The translations under genes were made by a program, and so were the position numbers. A DNA stretch of 64,000 bases from Sphingopyxis witflariensis (GTDB taxonomy: Bacteria > Pseudomonadota > Alphaproteobacteria > Sphingomonadales > Sphingomonadaceae), in contig NZ_NISJ01000015.1 in assembly GCF_002205635.1 (NCBI RefSeq), forward strand, positions 22,680 through 86,679, given 5' to 3'. Below, one piece after another: positions 42,906-52,971 of the stretch (the first letter of the stretch is position 1; the number at the start of each line of letters is the position of its first letter). The notes beneath the pieces were generated by a model that saw only the letters and a list, made by a program, of their open reading frames with translations, searched no databases and was not told where the DNA came from.

Positions 42906-45356
42906 TTGACCGCGCAAAGCCTGCCCTCCGCTGATACCGATTTCAGCAGGGGGGCCGGCTCCGCAGGGCCGCTGCTAGCCCCGCCGCGTCTGTCGCGTAT
43001 CGACGCGGCGGTGCTCGGCGGGCTGGCGTTGCTGTCGGTCGCGCTCCTGTTCTGGGCCACAGGCGACATGATTTTGGCGGCGGGCTTCCTCGCGGGGCTC
43101 GCTGTCGCGGTTGGCGGCGTCCTGTTGGCGCGGCGGCTGTTTCCCGCCGCAGTGACCGGCGAAGCTGCGCTGCCCGACTGGACGATGCTGCGCGCGGCGG
43201 TCAATCACGACGATATCGCCATCGCCGTGACCGACCGCGCAGGGCGGCTGGTCTGTGCCAATGATCTGTTCGCAACGTGGATGGGCGGCTTCGTAACCCC
43301 GCCCGGTTTGCCGCTGGAAGGGCGCGGCCCCGATCTGCTCAAAAATGCCGGACGTGCCGCATGGCGTGACGGCGAAGGCGTTGCCGACGACGTCGCAATC
43401 GGCGCGCTGCGTATGCGCGCGCAGGTGACGCGCACGGGGCAGGCCGAAGATTATCTGGTCTGGCGTTTCTCGGCGCTCGAGCGGATCGACCTCGCGACGG
43501 AAATCGTGCGCCATCTCGACGGCCCTGCGGGCCGGACGCTGGGGCAGGCGGGGGTCATGACCGCGCTCGTCAACGCCGAGGGGCGGCTGCGCGTCGCCAA
43601 TCAGGCGTTTCTGCTCCGCGCATTGGGTGAGGGCGAGACGGCCCAGTACACCGGGCGCGATGTTGCCGCGATGCTGCGGCTCGACGATTCGGGTTCGCTC
43701 TATTTCGCGCGCGAGGGTGACCGGGCGACTCCGGTTCGGATGCTCCAAATCCCGCTGGTCCCGGCGGACAGCAATGGCCCGATGTTGCTCGCGATGCTCG
43801 ACGAGGAAATGGGTCCGGCCGATCGGGGCACCGCGCAGGCCTATGTCGAGACTTTACTGTCGCTGCTTCCATTCGGGCTTGCGATGGTCGATCGCGATGG
43901 CCGCTTTCTTTATATGAACCGCGCCTTCATTCGCGCCGCAGGGGTCGCCGAAGGCAAGACGCCGCGCTATCCCGGCGATATTGTCGTCGGCGAGGACAAG
44001 GGCGCGCTCGCCGACATGATCCGCCGCCACAGCAGCGGGCAGCAGGTCGGCGGCGACCTGTCGATCCGGCTGGCAGCGCAGAGCGACGAACCCGTGTCTA
44101 TCCGCGTCGTCGGGGTGCGCGGGCTGGGCGAGGCGGCGGTGTTGCTCAGCCTCAAGGATTCGAGCGAGGAATCGCGGCTCAAGCGCCAGGTCGCGCAGGC
44201 ATCGAAGATGCAGGCGGTGGGTCAGCTTGCGGGCGGCGTTGCGCATGACTTTAACAATATCCTGACCGCGGTGCTCGGCAGCTGCGACCTGATGCTGATG
44301 CGGCATACGCCCGGCGACAGCGACTATGACGATATTCAGCAGATCCGCAGCAATGCCAATCGCGCCGCGAGCCTGACGCGGCAGCTGCTCGCTTTCTCGC
44401 GCCAACAGACGCTGCGCCCGCAAATCCTGCAATTGCCCGACGTGATTTCAGAGGTGTCGCATCTTTTGAAACGCCTGATCAGCGACACGATCCAGCTGTC
44501 GGTGCACCATGGCCGCGGTCTGGGCGCGGTGCGCGCCGATCCCGGTCAGCTCGAACAAGTGATCGTCAATCTCGCGGTCAATGCGCGCGACGCGATGCCC
44601 GGCGGCGGCACGCTGACCATCGATACCTATCCGGTGTCGGCGGCCGAGGCCCGACTCTTGGGCAATGATATCATGCCGCCCGCCGATTATAGCGCGCTGA
44701 AGGTCAGCGACACCGGCACGGGTATTCCCGCCGACGTGCTGCCCAAGATTTTCGAACCCTTTTTCACGACCAAGGATGTCGGCAAGGGTACGGGGCTGGG
44801 GCTGTCGACCGTCTACGGGATCATCAAGCAATCGTCGGGCTTCATCTTCGCCGACAGCAATCCCGGGAAGGGGACGAGCTTCACCATCTATCTGCCGGTC
44901 CACCGCGCCGATGGCGATGCGCCGGTCGTGCCTGTGCCACCGGTGAAGCCCAAGAAGAGCCAGTGGGGTACTGGAACCATATTGCTCGTCGAGGATGAGG
45001 ATATGGTACGCGCGGTTGCCGAGCGTGCGCTGACCCGCGCCGGCTATACCGTCGTCACCGCATCGCAGGGTGAAGAAGGGCTCGAGCGTTTTGCGCAGAT
45101 GGAGAAGGTCGATTTGATCATCAGCGATGTCGTGATGCCGACGATGGACGGGCCCGCGATGGTTCGTGCGTTGCGCGCCAAGCGGCCCGATCTGCCCGTC
45201 CTCTTCATGTCAGGTTATGCCGAGGAGCAGCTGCGCCACTCGATCGATATCGATGATGTCGCCTTCCTGCCCAAGCCCTTTTCGGTCGCGCAGCTTGCCG
45301 AAGCAACCTCGGTGGCGCTCGACGAGGCCGCACGCCGGGCGTCGCATGATGGATAG
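42906..45356 (+). CDS. cckA: Hybrid sensor histidine kinase CckA
   Basis: 816-aa membrane kinase that heads the CckA-ChpT-CtrA relay. Two N-terminal membrane helices (AVLGGLALLSVALLFWATGD, AGFLAGLAVAVGGVLLARRLF), two PAS-like regions (about 95-330 and 335-430), HisKA with phosphoacceptor His in QLAGGVAHDFNNILTAVLGSCDLM, HATPase (VIVNLAVNARDAMPGGG, VSDTGTGIPADVLPKIFEPFFTTKDVGKGTGLGLSTVYGI) and a C-terminal receiver (ILLVEDEDMVRAVAERALTRAGY, LIISDVVMPTMDGPAMV, FLPKPFS). The start is TTG at 42906, since no ATG precedes the membrane helices. Overlaps the next gene. Confidence 0.9.
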   Translation: MTAQSLPSADTDFSRGAGSAGPLLAPPRLSRIDAAVLGGLALLSVALLFWATGDMILAAGFLAGLAVAVGGVLLARRLFPAAVTGEAALPDWTMLRAAVNHDDIAIAVTDRAGRLVCANDLFATWMGGFVTPPGLPLEGRGPDLLKNAGRAAWRDGEGVADDVAIGALRMRAQVTRTGQAEDYLVWRFSALERIDLATEIVRHLDGPAGRTLGQAGVMTALVNAEGRLRVANQAFLLRALGEGETAQYTGRDVAAMLRLDDSGSLYFAREGDRATPVRMLQIPLVPADSNGPMLLAMLDEEMGPADRGTAQAYVETLLSLLPFGLAMVDRDGRFLYMNRAFIRAAGVAEGKTPRYPGDIVVGEDKGALADMIRRHSSGQQVGGDLSIRLAAQSDEPVSIRVVGVRGLGEAAVLLSLKDSSEESRLKRQVAQASKMQAVGQLAGGVAHDFNNILTAVLGSCDLMLMRHTPGDSDYDDIQQIRSNANRAASLTRQLLAFSRQQTLRPQILQLPDVISEVSHLLKRLISDTIQLSVHHGRGLGAVRADPGQLEQVIVNLAVNARDAMPGGGTLTIDTYPVSAAEARLLGNDIMPPADYSALKVSDTGTGIPADVLPKIFEPFFTTKDVGKGTGLGLSTVYGIIKQSSGFIFADSNPGKGTSFTIYLPVHRADGDAPVVPVPPVKPKKSQWGTGTILLVEDEDMVRAVAERALTRAGYTVVTASQGEEGLERFAQMEKVDLIISDVVMPTMDGPAMVRALRAKRPDLPVLFMSGYAEEQLRHSIDIDDVAFLPKPFSVAQLAEATSVALDEAARRASHDG

Positions 45357-45699
45357 TCGCCGCATCCTGCTCGTCGAGGATGATGTGCTGATCGGCATGA
45401 TGCTCGTCGACATGTTCGACGCGCTCGACCTGCCTGAACCCGCGCAAGCGACCAGCAACGAAGAGGCGCTGGCGATCATTGCAGCGGAGTCGATCGCTGG
45501 GGCGCTGGTTGACATCAATCTGGGCGATGAAAAAGGGTGGCCGGTCGCCGACGCGCTTGCGGAGCGCGATATTCCCTTTGCCTTCACCTCGGGCGGCGGT
45601 GACGTCATCCCGTCCGCCCACGCGCATCGTCGGTTGGTAAACAAGCCGTTCCGGATCAACGACATCGAAAGCGCTTTGAACGAGTTTTTCGCGAAATAG
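45346..45699 (+). CDS. Single-domain response regulator
   Basis: 117-aa receiver: MMDSRRILLVEDDVLIGMMLVDMFDALDL, phosphoacceptor Asp in GALVDINLGDEKGWPVADAL, Thr/Ser in FAFTSGGGD and Lys in LVNKPFR. It has no output domain. It overlaps the 3' end of cckA (start ATG at 45346 or 45349), so the two are co-translated and it may modulate or receive phosphate from CckA. The longer frame from 45166 is inside cckA. Confidence 0.85.
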   Translation: MMDSRRILLVEDDVLIGMMLVDMFDALDLPEPAQATSNEEALAIIAAESIAGALVDINLGDEKGWPVADALAERDIPFAFTSGGGDVIPSAHAHRRLVNKPFRINDIESALNEFFAK

Positions 45700-45729
45700 C
45701 GCGACTTAATCTCTAATTCGGCTTCTTCC

Positions 45730-45744
45730 GTTCTCCTCTTGTTC
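45730..45744 (+). promoter_or_regulatory. LexA (SOS) box of recA
   Basis: GTTC-TCCTCTT-GTTC matches the alphaproteobacterial LexA operator GTTC-N7-GTTC exactly and lies 77 nt before the recA ATG, where the promoter is expected. It predicts damage-induced recA expression. Confidence 0.88.
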
Positions 45745-45820
45745 TCTTGGAACAAATGCCGTACAAGGGTCCGGCGTTGCGATGCTACTGCCTTCGCTCT
45801 AGAGCAGGAAAGGGACGGTT

Positions 45821-46897
45821 ATGGCCGGACAATTATCACTCGTCGAATCGGGGAAATCAGTGAACAGCACGGATAGGCAGAAGGCGCTCGACGCCGCGCT
45901 CGCGCAAATCGATCGCGCGTTCGGCAAGGGCTCGGTAATGAAACTGGGCTCGAAGGAAACGATGCAGGTCGAGGCGATCTCGACCGGCTCGCTCGGGCTC
46001 GACATCGCACTTGGCGTTGGCGGCTTGCCGCGCGGACGCGTTATTGAAATTTACGGTCCCGAAAGCTCGGGCAAGACGACGCTGGCGCTGCATGCGATTG
46101 CCGAAGCGCAAAAGGGTGGCGGGACCGCCGCCTTTGTCGACGCCGAACATGCGCTCGACCCCGTTTATGCCCGCAAGCTTGGCGTCAATATCGACGAACT
46201 TATCGTGTCGCAGCCCGATACCGGTGAACAGGCGCTCGAGATTGTCGATACGCTGGTGCGCTCGAACGCCATCGACATCCTCGTCATCGACTCGGTCGCG
46301 GCGCTGGTACCGCGCGCCGAAATCGAAGGCGAAATGGGCGACAGCCATGTCGGCTTGCAGGCGCGTTTGATGTCGCAATCGCTGCGTAAGCTGACCGGTT
46401 CGATCAGCCGCTCGCGCTGCATGGTGATCTTCATCAACCAGCTGCGCATGAAAATCGGCGTGATGTACGGCAACCCCGAAACCACGACCGGCGGAAATGC
46501 GCTGAAATTCTATGCCTCGGTCCGCCTCGACATCCGTCGCACTGGCCAGATCAAAAATGGCGACGAAATCGTCGGCAACACGACGCGTGTGAAAGTGGTC
46601 AAGAACAAGGTCGCGCCGCCGTTCAAGCAGGTCGAATTCGACATCATGTACGGGCAGGGCATTTCCAAGATCGGCGAGATTCTCGATCTGGGGGTCAAGG
46701 CCGGCATCGTCGAGAAATCGGGCGCTTGGTTTAGCTATGATTCGATCCGCATCGGTCAAGGCCGCGAAAATTCGAAAACCTTCCTCAAGTCCAATCCCGA
46801 GCTGATGGAACGGCTGGAAATCGCGATCCGCGGCAAGACTGATGAGGTCGCCGAAGAAATGATGATCGGTAGTGACGAGGTCGATACCGACGATTGA
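45821..46897 (+). CDS. recA: Recombinase A
   Basis: 358-aa DNA strand-exchange protein and LexA co-protease. Walker [10 protein letters not shown], Walker B with [25 protein letters not shown]1/L2 DNA-binding loops ([35 protein letters not shown]) and an acidic C-terminus ([14 protein letters not shown]). The N-terminus [31 protein letters not shown] is family-like. It is preceded by an SOS box. Confidence 0.98.
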   Translation: MAGQLSLVESGKSVNSTDRQKALDAALAQIDRAFGKGSVMKLGSKETMQVEAISTGSLGLDIALGVGGLPRGRVIEIYGPESSGKTTLALHAIAEAQKGGGTAAFVDAEHALDPVYARKLGVNIDELIVSQPDTGEQALEIVDTLVRSNAIDILVIDSVAALVPRAEIEGEMGDSHVGLQARLMSQSLRKLTGSISRSRCMVIFINQLRMKIGVMYGNPETTTGGNALKFYASVRLDIRRTGQIKNGDEIVGNTTRVKVVKNKVAPPFKQVEFDIMYGQGISKIGEILDLGVKAGIVEKSGAWFSYDSIRIGQGRENSKTFLKSNPELMERLEIAIRGKTDEVAEEMMIGSDEVDTDD

Positions 46898-47162
46898 TAG
46901 CCATCTGGCCGGTCCGTTTCCTTGCGGCGGATCGGCTGGCGAACGGCGACGGGCCCCAACAAAGCCCCTTGGACCTGCACTAGCCTCTCTCGCAGGTTGG
47001 CCCGCCCGCCGTTGAATGTTTACGCCGCGACTGAGCTCTGCCTAACTCCTTGTTTTCACAATGGGGCAGGTGACAAGTTTGACAAGTCCCGATGGGTAGG
47101 GCGTGCCATGCGCCTGGTTCGTTGATTCTTGCTTAGCTCTTGCCAGCGGGTACAAGCGGCAC

Positions 47163-47978
47163 ATGCCCGCGATCCGCCTTTTCGGTCTGCCCACCGACAT
47201 TAACAGCAGTTTCGAGCGCGGAGCGGCGGGCGGACCCGTCGCGATCCGTGCGGCACTGTGGAGCGATCGCGGCAATCTGGCGAGCGAGATGGGCGGTGAA
47301 ATCTGCCATGACATCGCCTTTATCGACGACGGCGACCTGCCGCTCAGCGAAGACACGGCGCGCGACGACGCGGCAATCCATCGTCATATCGTGATGTTGC
47401 ACGAAAATAGCGAGGTGCCGCTCGCGCTCGGCGGCGATCATGCGGTGACCTTTCCGCTCGTCGCTGCAGCTTCGGCCTGCTTCGGCCCGTTGAACATCCT
47501 GCACTTCGACGCGCATCCCGATCTCTACGATGATTTCAACGGCAATCCGCGCAGTCATGCCTCGCCCTTTGCGCGCATCTGCGAAGCCGGGCATGCGGCG
47601 CGGCTGGTTCAGGTTGGTATCCGCACACTGACCCATCACTGTCGCGATCAGGCGGCGCGCTTCGGGGTCGAGATCGTGCCGATGGCGGGCTTTGCGCCCG
47701 TCCATGTGCCGGTGCTGGATGGCCCGCTCTATATTTCAATCGATCTCGACGGACTCGACCCGTCGGCGGCGCCGGGCGTCGCGCATCCCGAACCGGGCGG
47801 GCTGACGGTACGCGAAATGCTCGCCGTGCTGGCGCGGCAGACGGCGCCGATCATCGGCGCCGATATCGTCGAACATCATCCCGGCCGCGACATTGGCGGC
47901 GTCACCGCGATTCTGGGCGCCAAGCTGGTGCGCGAACTCGCGGCACTGATCGACCGCAACGGACCCTGCCGACCCTGA
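47163..47978 (+). CDS. Arginase/agmatinase-family protein
   Basis: 271-aa ureohydrolase-fold enzyme with the Mn-binding motifs LGGDHAVTFPLV, HFDAHPDLYDDF and SIDLDGLDPSAAPG, plus the conserved HH in VEHHPGRD. It probably hydrolyses a guanidino compound (arginine, agmatine or a related substrate); the substrate cannot be set from sequence alone. ATG at 47163 (MPAIRLFGLPTD) fits the family better than the open frame from 47103. The GST gene follows after 19 bp. Confidence 0.88.
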   Translation: MPAIRLFGLPTDINSSFERGAAGGPVAIRAALWSDRGNLASEMGGEICHDIAFIDDGDLPLSEDTARDDAAIHRHIVMLHENSEVPLALGGDHAVTFPLVAAASACFGPLNILHFDAHPDLYDDFNGNPRSHASPFARICEAGHAARLVQVGIRTLTHHCRDQAARFGVEIVPMAGFAPVHVPVLDGPLYISIDLDGLDPSAAPGVAHPEPGGLTVREMLAVLARQTAPIIGADIVEHHPGRDIGGVTAILGAKLVRELAALIDRNGPCRP

Positions 47979-47997
47979 TTTGACAAGGAGAGAGCCC

Positions 47998-48624
47998 ATG
48001 AGCCTGATCGTCCATCATCTCAACAACAGTCGCTCGCAGCGCATCCTGTGGCTGCTCGAGGAAATCGGCGCGCCCTATGAGATCAAATTCTACGATCGCG
48101 ACGCGACGACCAACCTTGCGCCGCCCGAACTGCTGGCGGTCCACCCGCTCGGCAAGTCGCCTTTGATCCAGGATGACGGCCGCGTGGTCATCGAATCGGG
48201 TGCGATCACCGAATATCTGTGCGAGCGGCACGGCGGCGGCTATCTGGTGCCCGAGCGCGGCACCGACGATCATGTCAGCCACCTCGAATGGATGCACTTT
48301 GCTGAAGGCTCGGCGATGACGCCGATCCTGCTACGCATCTACACCGCTCGCCTTGGCGAAGCGGCGGCGCCGATCGAGCCGCGGATCACGCAGCAGCTCG
48401 ACGCGCATTTCAGCTTCATGGAAAGCCGCGTCGGCGACAATGGTCATTTCATTGGGGATAGCCTGTCGGCGGCCGATATCATGCTGAGCTTCCCGGCCGA
48501 AATCGCGATCATGCAGGGCATGGCCCCGCGCTATCCCAAGCTCGCCGAATTTGTGAACATGTGCCACGGGCGGCCCGCCTGGCAGCGCGCGCGAAAAAAG
48601 GGCGGCGCCTATTATGGCTATTGA
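47998..48624 (+). CDS. Glutathione S-transferase family protein
   Basis: 208-aa two-domain GST: thioredoxin-like N-terminal part (MSLIVHHLNNSRSQRILWLLEEIGAPYEIKFYDRD, HPLGKSPLIQDDGRVVIESGAITEYL) and helical C-terminal part (HFSFMESRVGDNGHFIGDSLSAADIMLSFPAEIA). The Ser in NNSRSQR is the usual activating residue region. AAGGAGAG lies 7 nt ahead of the ATG at 47998. The 3' end overlaps the next gene by 11 bp. Confidence 0.9.
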   Translation: MSLIVHHLNNSRSQRILWLLEEIGAPYEIKFYDRDATTNLAPPELLAVHPLGKSPLIQDDGRVVIESGAITEYLCERHGGGYLVPERGTDDHVSHLEWMHFAEGSAMTPILLRIYTARLGEAAAPIEPRITQQLDAHFSFMESRVGDNGHFIGDSLSAADIMLSFPAEIAIMQGMAPRYPKLAEFVNMCHGRPAWQRARKKGGAYYGY

Positions 48625-49201
48625 TCGGCGCTGGCTGGCGCTGGCGGGGGCAGTCCTGTTTCTCGGTACGGGCGCGGCAGCGCAATCGCCGCTGCTCGGC
48701 GCCGACGTCGAGCGGGTGACGGCGGGACCTGATGGTCAGGATTTCCAGCTCGCCGCGGGCGACGAACGCGACGCGATGGACCGCTTCGCCGCCTATACGA
48801 TGGCGCTGGCCCACCGCGACTATGATGCCGCCTATGCGATGCTGCGCCTGTCGCTGCAGGCGTCGTCACCGCGGCTAGAATGGGAAATGAACCTGCGCAA
48901 GCGCCCGGTCCTGTGGGCCGACGGGACGATCCGTGTGCTGCGGCTGAGTTGGTATCGCGATCCCGTCGGCCAGCCGCCGGGACTTTATGCCGCCTTTGAT
49001 TTTCGCGGTGATCGCAAGGACAGGACGATGGATTGCGGCTATGTCGTCGTCCACCGCACCGCGCCGGGTGCGGCCTTTTCCATCGTGCGGACCGACACGT
49101 CGGAGGTGCCCGCCGACATGATCGAAGAGGGCGTTCCGAAGGCCGATGTGCTGCGCCAATTGCCCTGTTATCTGGGCAAGGGAATCGCGACCGCTTTCTA
49201 A
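48614..49201 (+). CDS. Exported protein, DUF4019-like
   Basis: 195-aa protein with a signal peptide (LALAGAVLFLGTGAAAQ). The middle part (DRFAAYTMALAHRDYDAAYAMLRLSLQASSPRLEWEMNLRKRP ... VLRLSWYRDPVGQPPGLYAAFDFRGD ... CGYVVVHRTAPGAAFSIVRTDTSEVP) resembles DUF4019 proteins, whose function is unknown. It overlaps the end of the GST gene and precedes alaS by 72 bp. Confidence 0.72.
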   Translation: MAIDRRWLALAGAVLFLGTGAAAQSPLLGADVERVTAGPDGQDFQLAAGDERDAMDRFAAYTMALAHRDYDAAYAMLRLSLQASSPRLEWEMNLRKRPVLWADGTIRVLRLSWYRDPVGQPPGLYAAFDFRGDRKDRTMDCGYVVVHRTAPGAAFSIVRTDTSEVPADMIEEGVPKADVLRQLPCYLGKGIATAF

Positions 49202-49273
49202 TTGAAACGGTCGATGGAACTTATCCGCGTTTCCCGGCTTGTCGCATCGCCGCAAAGTCCCTAATTCGCGCGC

Positions 49274-51928
49274 ATGACATCGACCAACGACATTCGCCGC
49301 TCGTTCCTCGACTATTTCGCCGGGGCAGGCCATCACATTGAACAGTCGGCACCGCTGGTGCCGCACAATGACCCGACGCTGATGTTCGTCAACGCGGGCA
49401 TGGTGCCGTTCAAAAATGTGTTCACCGGGCTGGAGACGCGGCCGTACAGCACGGCGGTATCGTCTCAGAAATGCGTGCGCGCGGGCGGCAAGCATAACGA
49501 CCTCGATAATGTCGGCTTCACCGCGCGGCACCATACTTTCTTTGAAATGCTGGGGAATTTCTCGTTCGGCGACTATTTCAAGGAACAGGCGATCCACCAT
49601 GCCTGGACGCTGATTACCAAGACCTGGGGGCTTGCGCCGGAGCGGCTGACCGTCACCGTCTATCACACCGATGACGAGGCGGCCGCGCTGTGGAAGAAGA
49701 TCGCGGGCCTGCCCGAAGAGCGCATCATCCGCATCGCGACCAATGATAATTTCTGGTCGATGGGCGACACCGGGCCGTGCGGGCCGTGCAGCGAAATCTT
49801 CTATGACCATGGCGACCATATCTGGGGCGGCCCGCCGGGATCGGCTGAAGAGGACGGCGATCGCTTCGTCGAAATCTGGAACCTCGTGTTCATGCAGTAC
49901 GACCAGCGCGGTCCGGGCGATCGGATCGACCTGCCGCGCCCGAGCATCGACACCGGCATGGGGCTGGAGCGCATCGCCGCCGTCATGCAGGGCGTCCACG
50001 ACAATTATGACACCGACACCTTCAAGGCGCTGATCGCGGCGTCGGTCGACCAGACCGGCGTTCCCGCCGAGGGCGCGACGCAGGCGAGCCACCGCGTGAT
50101 CGCCGATCACCTTCGCGCATCGAGCTTCCTGATCGCCGACGGCGTGCTGCCGTCGAATGAGGGGCGCGGCTATGTGCTGCGCCGGATCATGCGCCGCGCG
50201 ATGCGTCACGCGCATCTGCTGGGTGCCAAGGATCCGTTGATGTACCGGCTGCTGCCGTCGCTGACCGCCGAGATGGGCGCTGCCTATCCCGAGCTGATCC
50301 GCGCCCAGCCGCTGATCGCCGAGACGCTGGAGCGTGAGGAAACCAAGTTCCGCCAGACGCTCGACAAGGGCCTGCGCCTGCTCGACGAGGCGACGGTTGG
50401 CATGGGCGCCGGTGCGACATTGCCGGGCGATGTTGCATTTAAGCTCTACGACACCTTTGGCTTTCCCTATGATTTGACCGAGGACGCGCTGCGCACGCAG
50501 GACATCGCGGTCGATCGCGCCGGCTTCGACGCCGCGATGGCGCAGCAAAAGGCAGCGGCGCGCGCGGCGTGGAAGGGCAGCGGCGAAAAGGCGTCGGACG
50601 AAATCTGGTACGACATCGCTGAAACCCACGGTAGCACCGAATTCACCGGCTACAGCTCGACCGATGGCGAAGCCACGGTGATCGCGCTGGTCAAGGATGG
50701 CGGATCGGTAACCGAGGCCAAGGCGGGTGACGAACTGATCGTGCTGACCAACCAGACGCCCTTCTATGGCGAGAGCGGCGGCCAGATGGGCGACGCGGGG
50801 ACGATCACAACGCTGGAGGGCGCGAAGGCGTCGGTCAGCGACACCGGCAAGCCACTCGGGCGGCTGCACACGCATCAGGCGAAGCTGGAGGCGGGGACGC
50901 TGAAGGTCGGCGATACGGTGCGCTTGACCGTCGATGCCGCGCGGCGCGACCGGATTCGTGCCAACCATAGCGCGACGCATTTGTTGCACGCGGCGCTTCG
51001 CAACCGGCTGGGCGGGCATGTCACGCAAAAGGGCAGTCTGGTTGCCGAGGATCGCTTCCGCTTCGACTTCTCGCACCCCAAGGCGCTGACGCCGGAGGAA
51101 ATCGCCGACGTCGAGGCCGAAGTGAACGCGCAGATCCGCAGCAATGATGCGGTGACGACGCGGTTGATGACCCCCGACGATGCCGTCGCGGCGGGCGCGC
51201 TGGCGCTGTTCGGCGAGAAATATGGTGACGAGGTGCGCGTGCTCAGCATGGGGCATGACGATGATCATCATTATTCGGTCGAGCTGTGTGGCGGCACGCA
51301 TGTCCACGCGCTGGGCGACATTGCATTGCTCAAGATTGTTGGCGAATCGGCGGTCTCGTCGGGCGTGCGGCGTATCGAGGCGCTGACCGGCGAAGCGGCG
51401 CGGCTGTGGCTGAACGGCCGCGACGAGGCGCTGAAGGCTGCTGCTGCTGCGCTCAAGACTTCGCCCGACGATGTGCCGGCACGCGTTGCCCAACTGGCTG
51501 ACGCGCTGAAGAAGGCCGAACGCGAACTCGCCGATGCCAAGAAGGCGCTGGCGCTTGGCGGTGTTGGCGGTGGCGGTGGCGGTGCCACGGGGCCGGCGGT
51601 TGAGCAGATTGGCGACACGGCGTTCATCGCGCAGGTCGTCGACGGGCTCGATCCCAAGGAGTTGCGCGGCACGGTCGACGGGCTGAAGAAGCAGGTCGCC
51701 AGTGGCGTCGCGATGCTGGTCGCCGTCAATGACGGGCGCGCTTCGGTCGCGGTGGGCGTCACGGAAGATGTGATGAGCAAGCATAGCGCGGTCGATCTGG
51801 TTAAGGCGGCGGTTGCGGCGCTCGGCGGACAGGGTGGCGGTGGCCGTCCCGACATGGCGCAAGGCGGCGGTCCCGATGGCGGCGCGGCTGATGCGGCTGT
51901 GGCTGCTGTCAAAGCCGCGCTGGCTTGA
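49274..51928 (+). CDS. alaS: Alanyl-tRNA synthetase
   Basis: 884-aa class II aminoacyl-tRNA synthetase. N-terminal catalytic core ([50 protein letters not shown]; motif 2 [16 protein letters not shown]; motif 3 [13 protein letters not shown]), editing domain with HSATHLLH and CGGTH zinc motifs, and a C-terminal C-Ala region with a Gly-rich linker ([19 protein letters not shown]) and [10 protein letters not shown] near the end. Complete. Its TGA overlaps the TTG of the next gene. The 995-aa minus-strand frame across it is a shadow. Confidence 0.97.
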   Translation: MTSTNDIRRSFLDYFAGAGHHIEQSAPLVPHNDPTLMFVNAGMVPFKNVFTGLETRPYSTAVSSQKCVRAGGKHNDLDNVGFTARHHTFFEMLGNFSFGDYFKEQAIHHAWTLITKTWGLAPERLTVTVYHTDDEAAALWKKIAGLPEERIIRIATNDNFWSMGDTGPCGPCSEIFYDHGDHIWGGPPGSAEEDGDRFVEIWNLVFMQYDQRGPGDRIDLPRPSIDTGMGLERIAAVMQGVHDNYDTDTFKALIAASVDQTGVPAEGATQASHRVIADHLRASSFLIADGVLPSNEGRGYVLRRIMRRAMRHAHLLGAKDPLMYRLLPSLTAEMGAAYPELIRAQPLIAETLEREETKFRQTLDKGLRLLDEATVGMGAGATLPGDVAFKLYDTFGFPYDLTEDALRTQDIAVDRAGFDAAMAQQKAAARAAWKGSGEKASDEIWYDIAETHGSTEFTGYSSTDGEATVIALVKDGGSVTEAKAGDELIVLTNQTPFYGESGGQMGDAGTITTLEGAKASVSDTGKPLGRLHTHQAKLEAGTLKVGDTVRLTVDAARRDRIRANHSATHLLHAALRNRLGGHVTQKGSLVAEDRFRFDFSHPKALTPEEIADVEAEVNAQIRSNDAVTTRLMTPDDAVAAGALALFGEKYGDEVRVLSMGHDDDHHYSVELCGGTHVHALGDIALLKIVGESAVSSGVRRIEALTGEAARLWLNGRDEALKAAAAALKTSPDDVPARVAQLADALKKAERELADAKKALALGGVGGGGGGATGPAVEQIGDTAFIAQVVDGLDPKELRGTVDGLKKQVASGVAMLVAVNDGRASVAVGVTEDVMSKHSAVDLVKAAVAALGGQGGGGRPDMAQGGGPDGGAADAAVAAVKAALA

Positions 51929-52401
51929 AACCGACCAAGAAAACGCGGCGCACCGATCATGCCGAGAGGGTGATCGGTGCGCCGCTGGTCGACGTCTTTT
52001 CGGCCTTCACCAGCGAAGCGAAGCTCGCGCGATGGTTGCCGCCCGAGGGCGCGACCGGGACGTTCGAGCATGTCGACTTGAAGGCAGGCGGCGGCTTTCT
52101 GATGCGGCTGACGTTCGATGACGCCGATGTCGAGACCAAAAGCGACGACGACAGCGATCTCGTCGAGGTTTATATCCCGACGCTCGACGACGGGCGGCTG
52201 ATCGTCTGGGAGGTCGAGTTCGTCTCCGACGATCCGCGCTTTTCGGGGACGATGGCGATGCATTGGTATCTGTCGCGGCAGGGCGGCGGCACGCTGGTCA
52301 CGATCGACGCGCATCATGTGCCGCCGGGGATTTCGGCGAAGGATCATGTTGCGGGGCTGAATAGCTCGCTGGCGAATTTGGCGGCGGTGGTTGAGGGATA
52401 A
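51925..52401 (+). CDS. SRPBCC (AHSA1/START-like) domain protein
   Basis: 158-aa START-fold protein: [50 protein letters not shown] ... [65 protein letters not shown]. This is the AHSA1-type ligand-binding fold of unknown ligand. Start is TTG at 51925, overlapping the alaS stop (TTGA); no ATG exists before the domain begins. Translational coupling to alaS is likely. Function unknown. Confidence 0.82.
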   Translation: MKPTKKTRRTDHAERVIGAPLVDVFSAFTSEAKLARWLPPEGATGTFEHVDLKAGGGFLMRLTFDDADVETKSDDDSDLVEVYIPTLDDGRLIVWEVEFVSDDPRFSGTMAMHWYLSRQGGGTLVTIDAHHVPPGISAKDHVAGLNSSLANLAAVVEG

Positions 52402-52404
52402 ACT

Positions 52405-52476
52405 GTTCCCCGGCGGAAGCCGGGGTCCAGCGGCTTCGCGCTGCCCTTCTGGGCCCCGGCTTTCGCCGGGGAGCAA
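52405..52476. repeat. Palindromic intergenic repeat, family B
   Basis: TTCCCCGGCGGAAGCCGGGG on the left and CCCCGGCTTTCGCCGGGG on the right form a large imperfect inverted repeat with self-complementary arms. It lies between convergent genes (SRPBCC and holin) and may terminate transcription in both directions. Confidence 0.75.
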
Positions 52477-52496
52477 AATGCGCCTGCTGACACTGT

Positions 52497-52910
52497 CTAG
52501 CCCCCAACTCCCTTCGACTTCCCCCACGCCCGCGCGGCGGTATACCCCAGATAGCCCGTCCCGAAGAGCGCGTAGAGCGGTTCGGGGATGCCGGCGAGAT
52601 AGGCGTTCATGCCCTCCGCAATCCCCTTGGCCATGTCGGGCCGTGCAGCGGCAATCAGGCCCATCGGGATCGCCCAGAGTAGCAGCGCATACATGACATA
52701 GAGGAAGCTCGGCCGTGCGCGGCTGGTCCAGGGATCGGCGCTGTTCGCTTCGGCGACGATCGCGGTCATCCGGGTGCGGATCGCCTCCATTTCCTGGCTG
52801 CCCTCCATTTTGAGGAGTTCGAGTTTGGCGCGGTCGCGGGCTTCTGGGTCGGGGATGATCTTGTCGATCAGCTTGGCGATGGGGCCTATCAGGCCTTCGA
52901 TGATGCTCAT
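52497..52910 (-). CDS. Phage-type holin family protein
   Basis: 137-aa protein. N-terminal amphipathic part (MSIIEGLIGPIAKLIDKIIPDPEARDRAKLELLKMEGSQEMEAIRTRMTAIVAEANSADPWTSRARPSFLYVMYALLLW) matches the 3-TMS holin family signature (P-x-ARDRAKLELLK; DPWTSRARPSFLYVMY). It has membrane segments YVMYALLLWAIPMGLIAAA and a C-terminal PLYALFGTGYLGYTAARAW. Holins open the inner membrane to an endolysin; the endolysin gene lies directly upstream. AGGAG is 8 nt before the ATG. Confidence 0.82.
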   Translation of the reverse strand: MSIIEGLIGPIAKLIDKIIPDPEARDRAKLELLKMEGSQEMEAIRTRMTAIVAEANSADPWTSRARPSFLYVMYALLLWAIPMGLIAAARPDMAKGIAEGMNAYLAGIPEPLYALFGTGYLGYTAARAWGKSKGVGG

Positions 52911-52971
52911 AGCAATGCTCCTGCAGGTTCAAAGTTCAGGGAAGTTCAGCCCAATGGCGCGCGGGGATGCG

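Noticed and set aside
46898..47162. Possible small RNA or gene between recA and the arginase-family gene
   Set aside because: No stable hairpin with T-tract, no promoter or frame that can be defended.
48875..51862. 995-aa minus-strand open frame, the longest after nirB
   Set aside because: Antisense to alaS in the same codon register; its length reflects GC-rich third positions, not coding.
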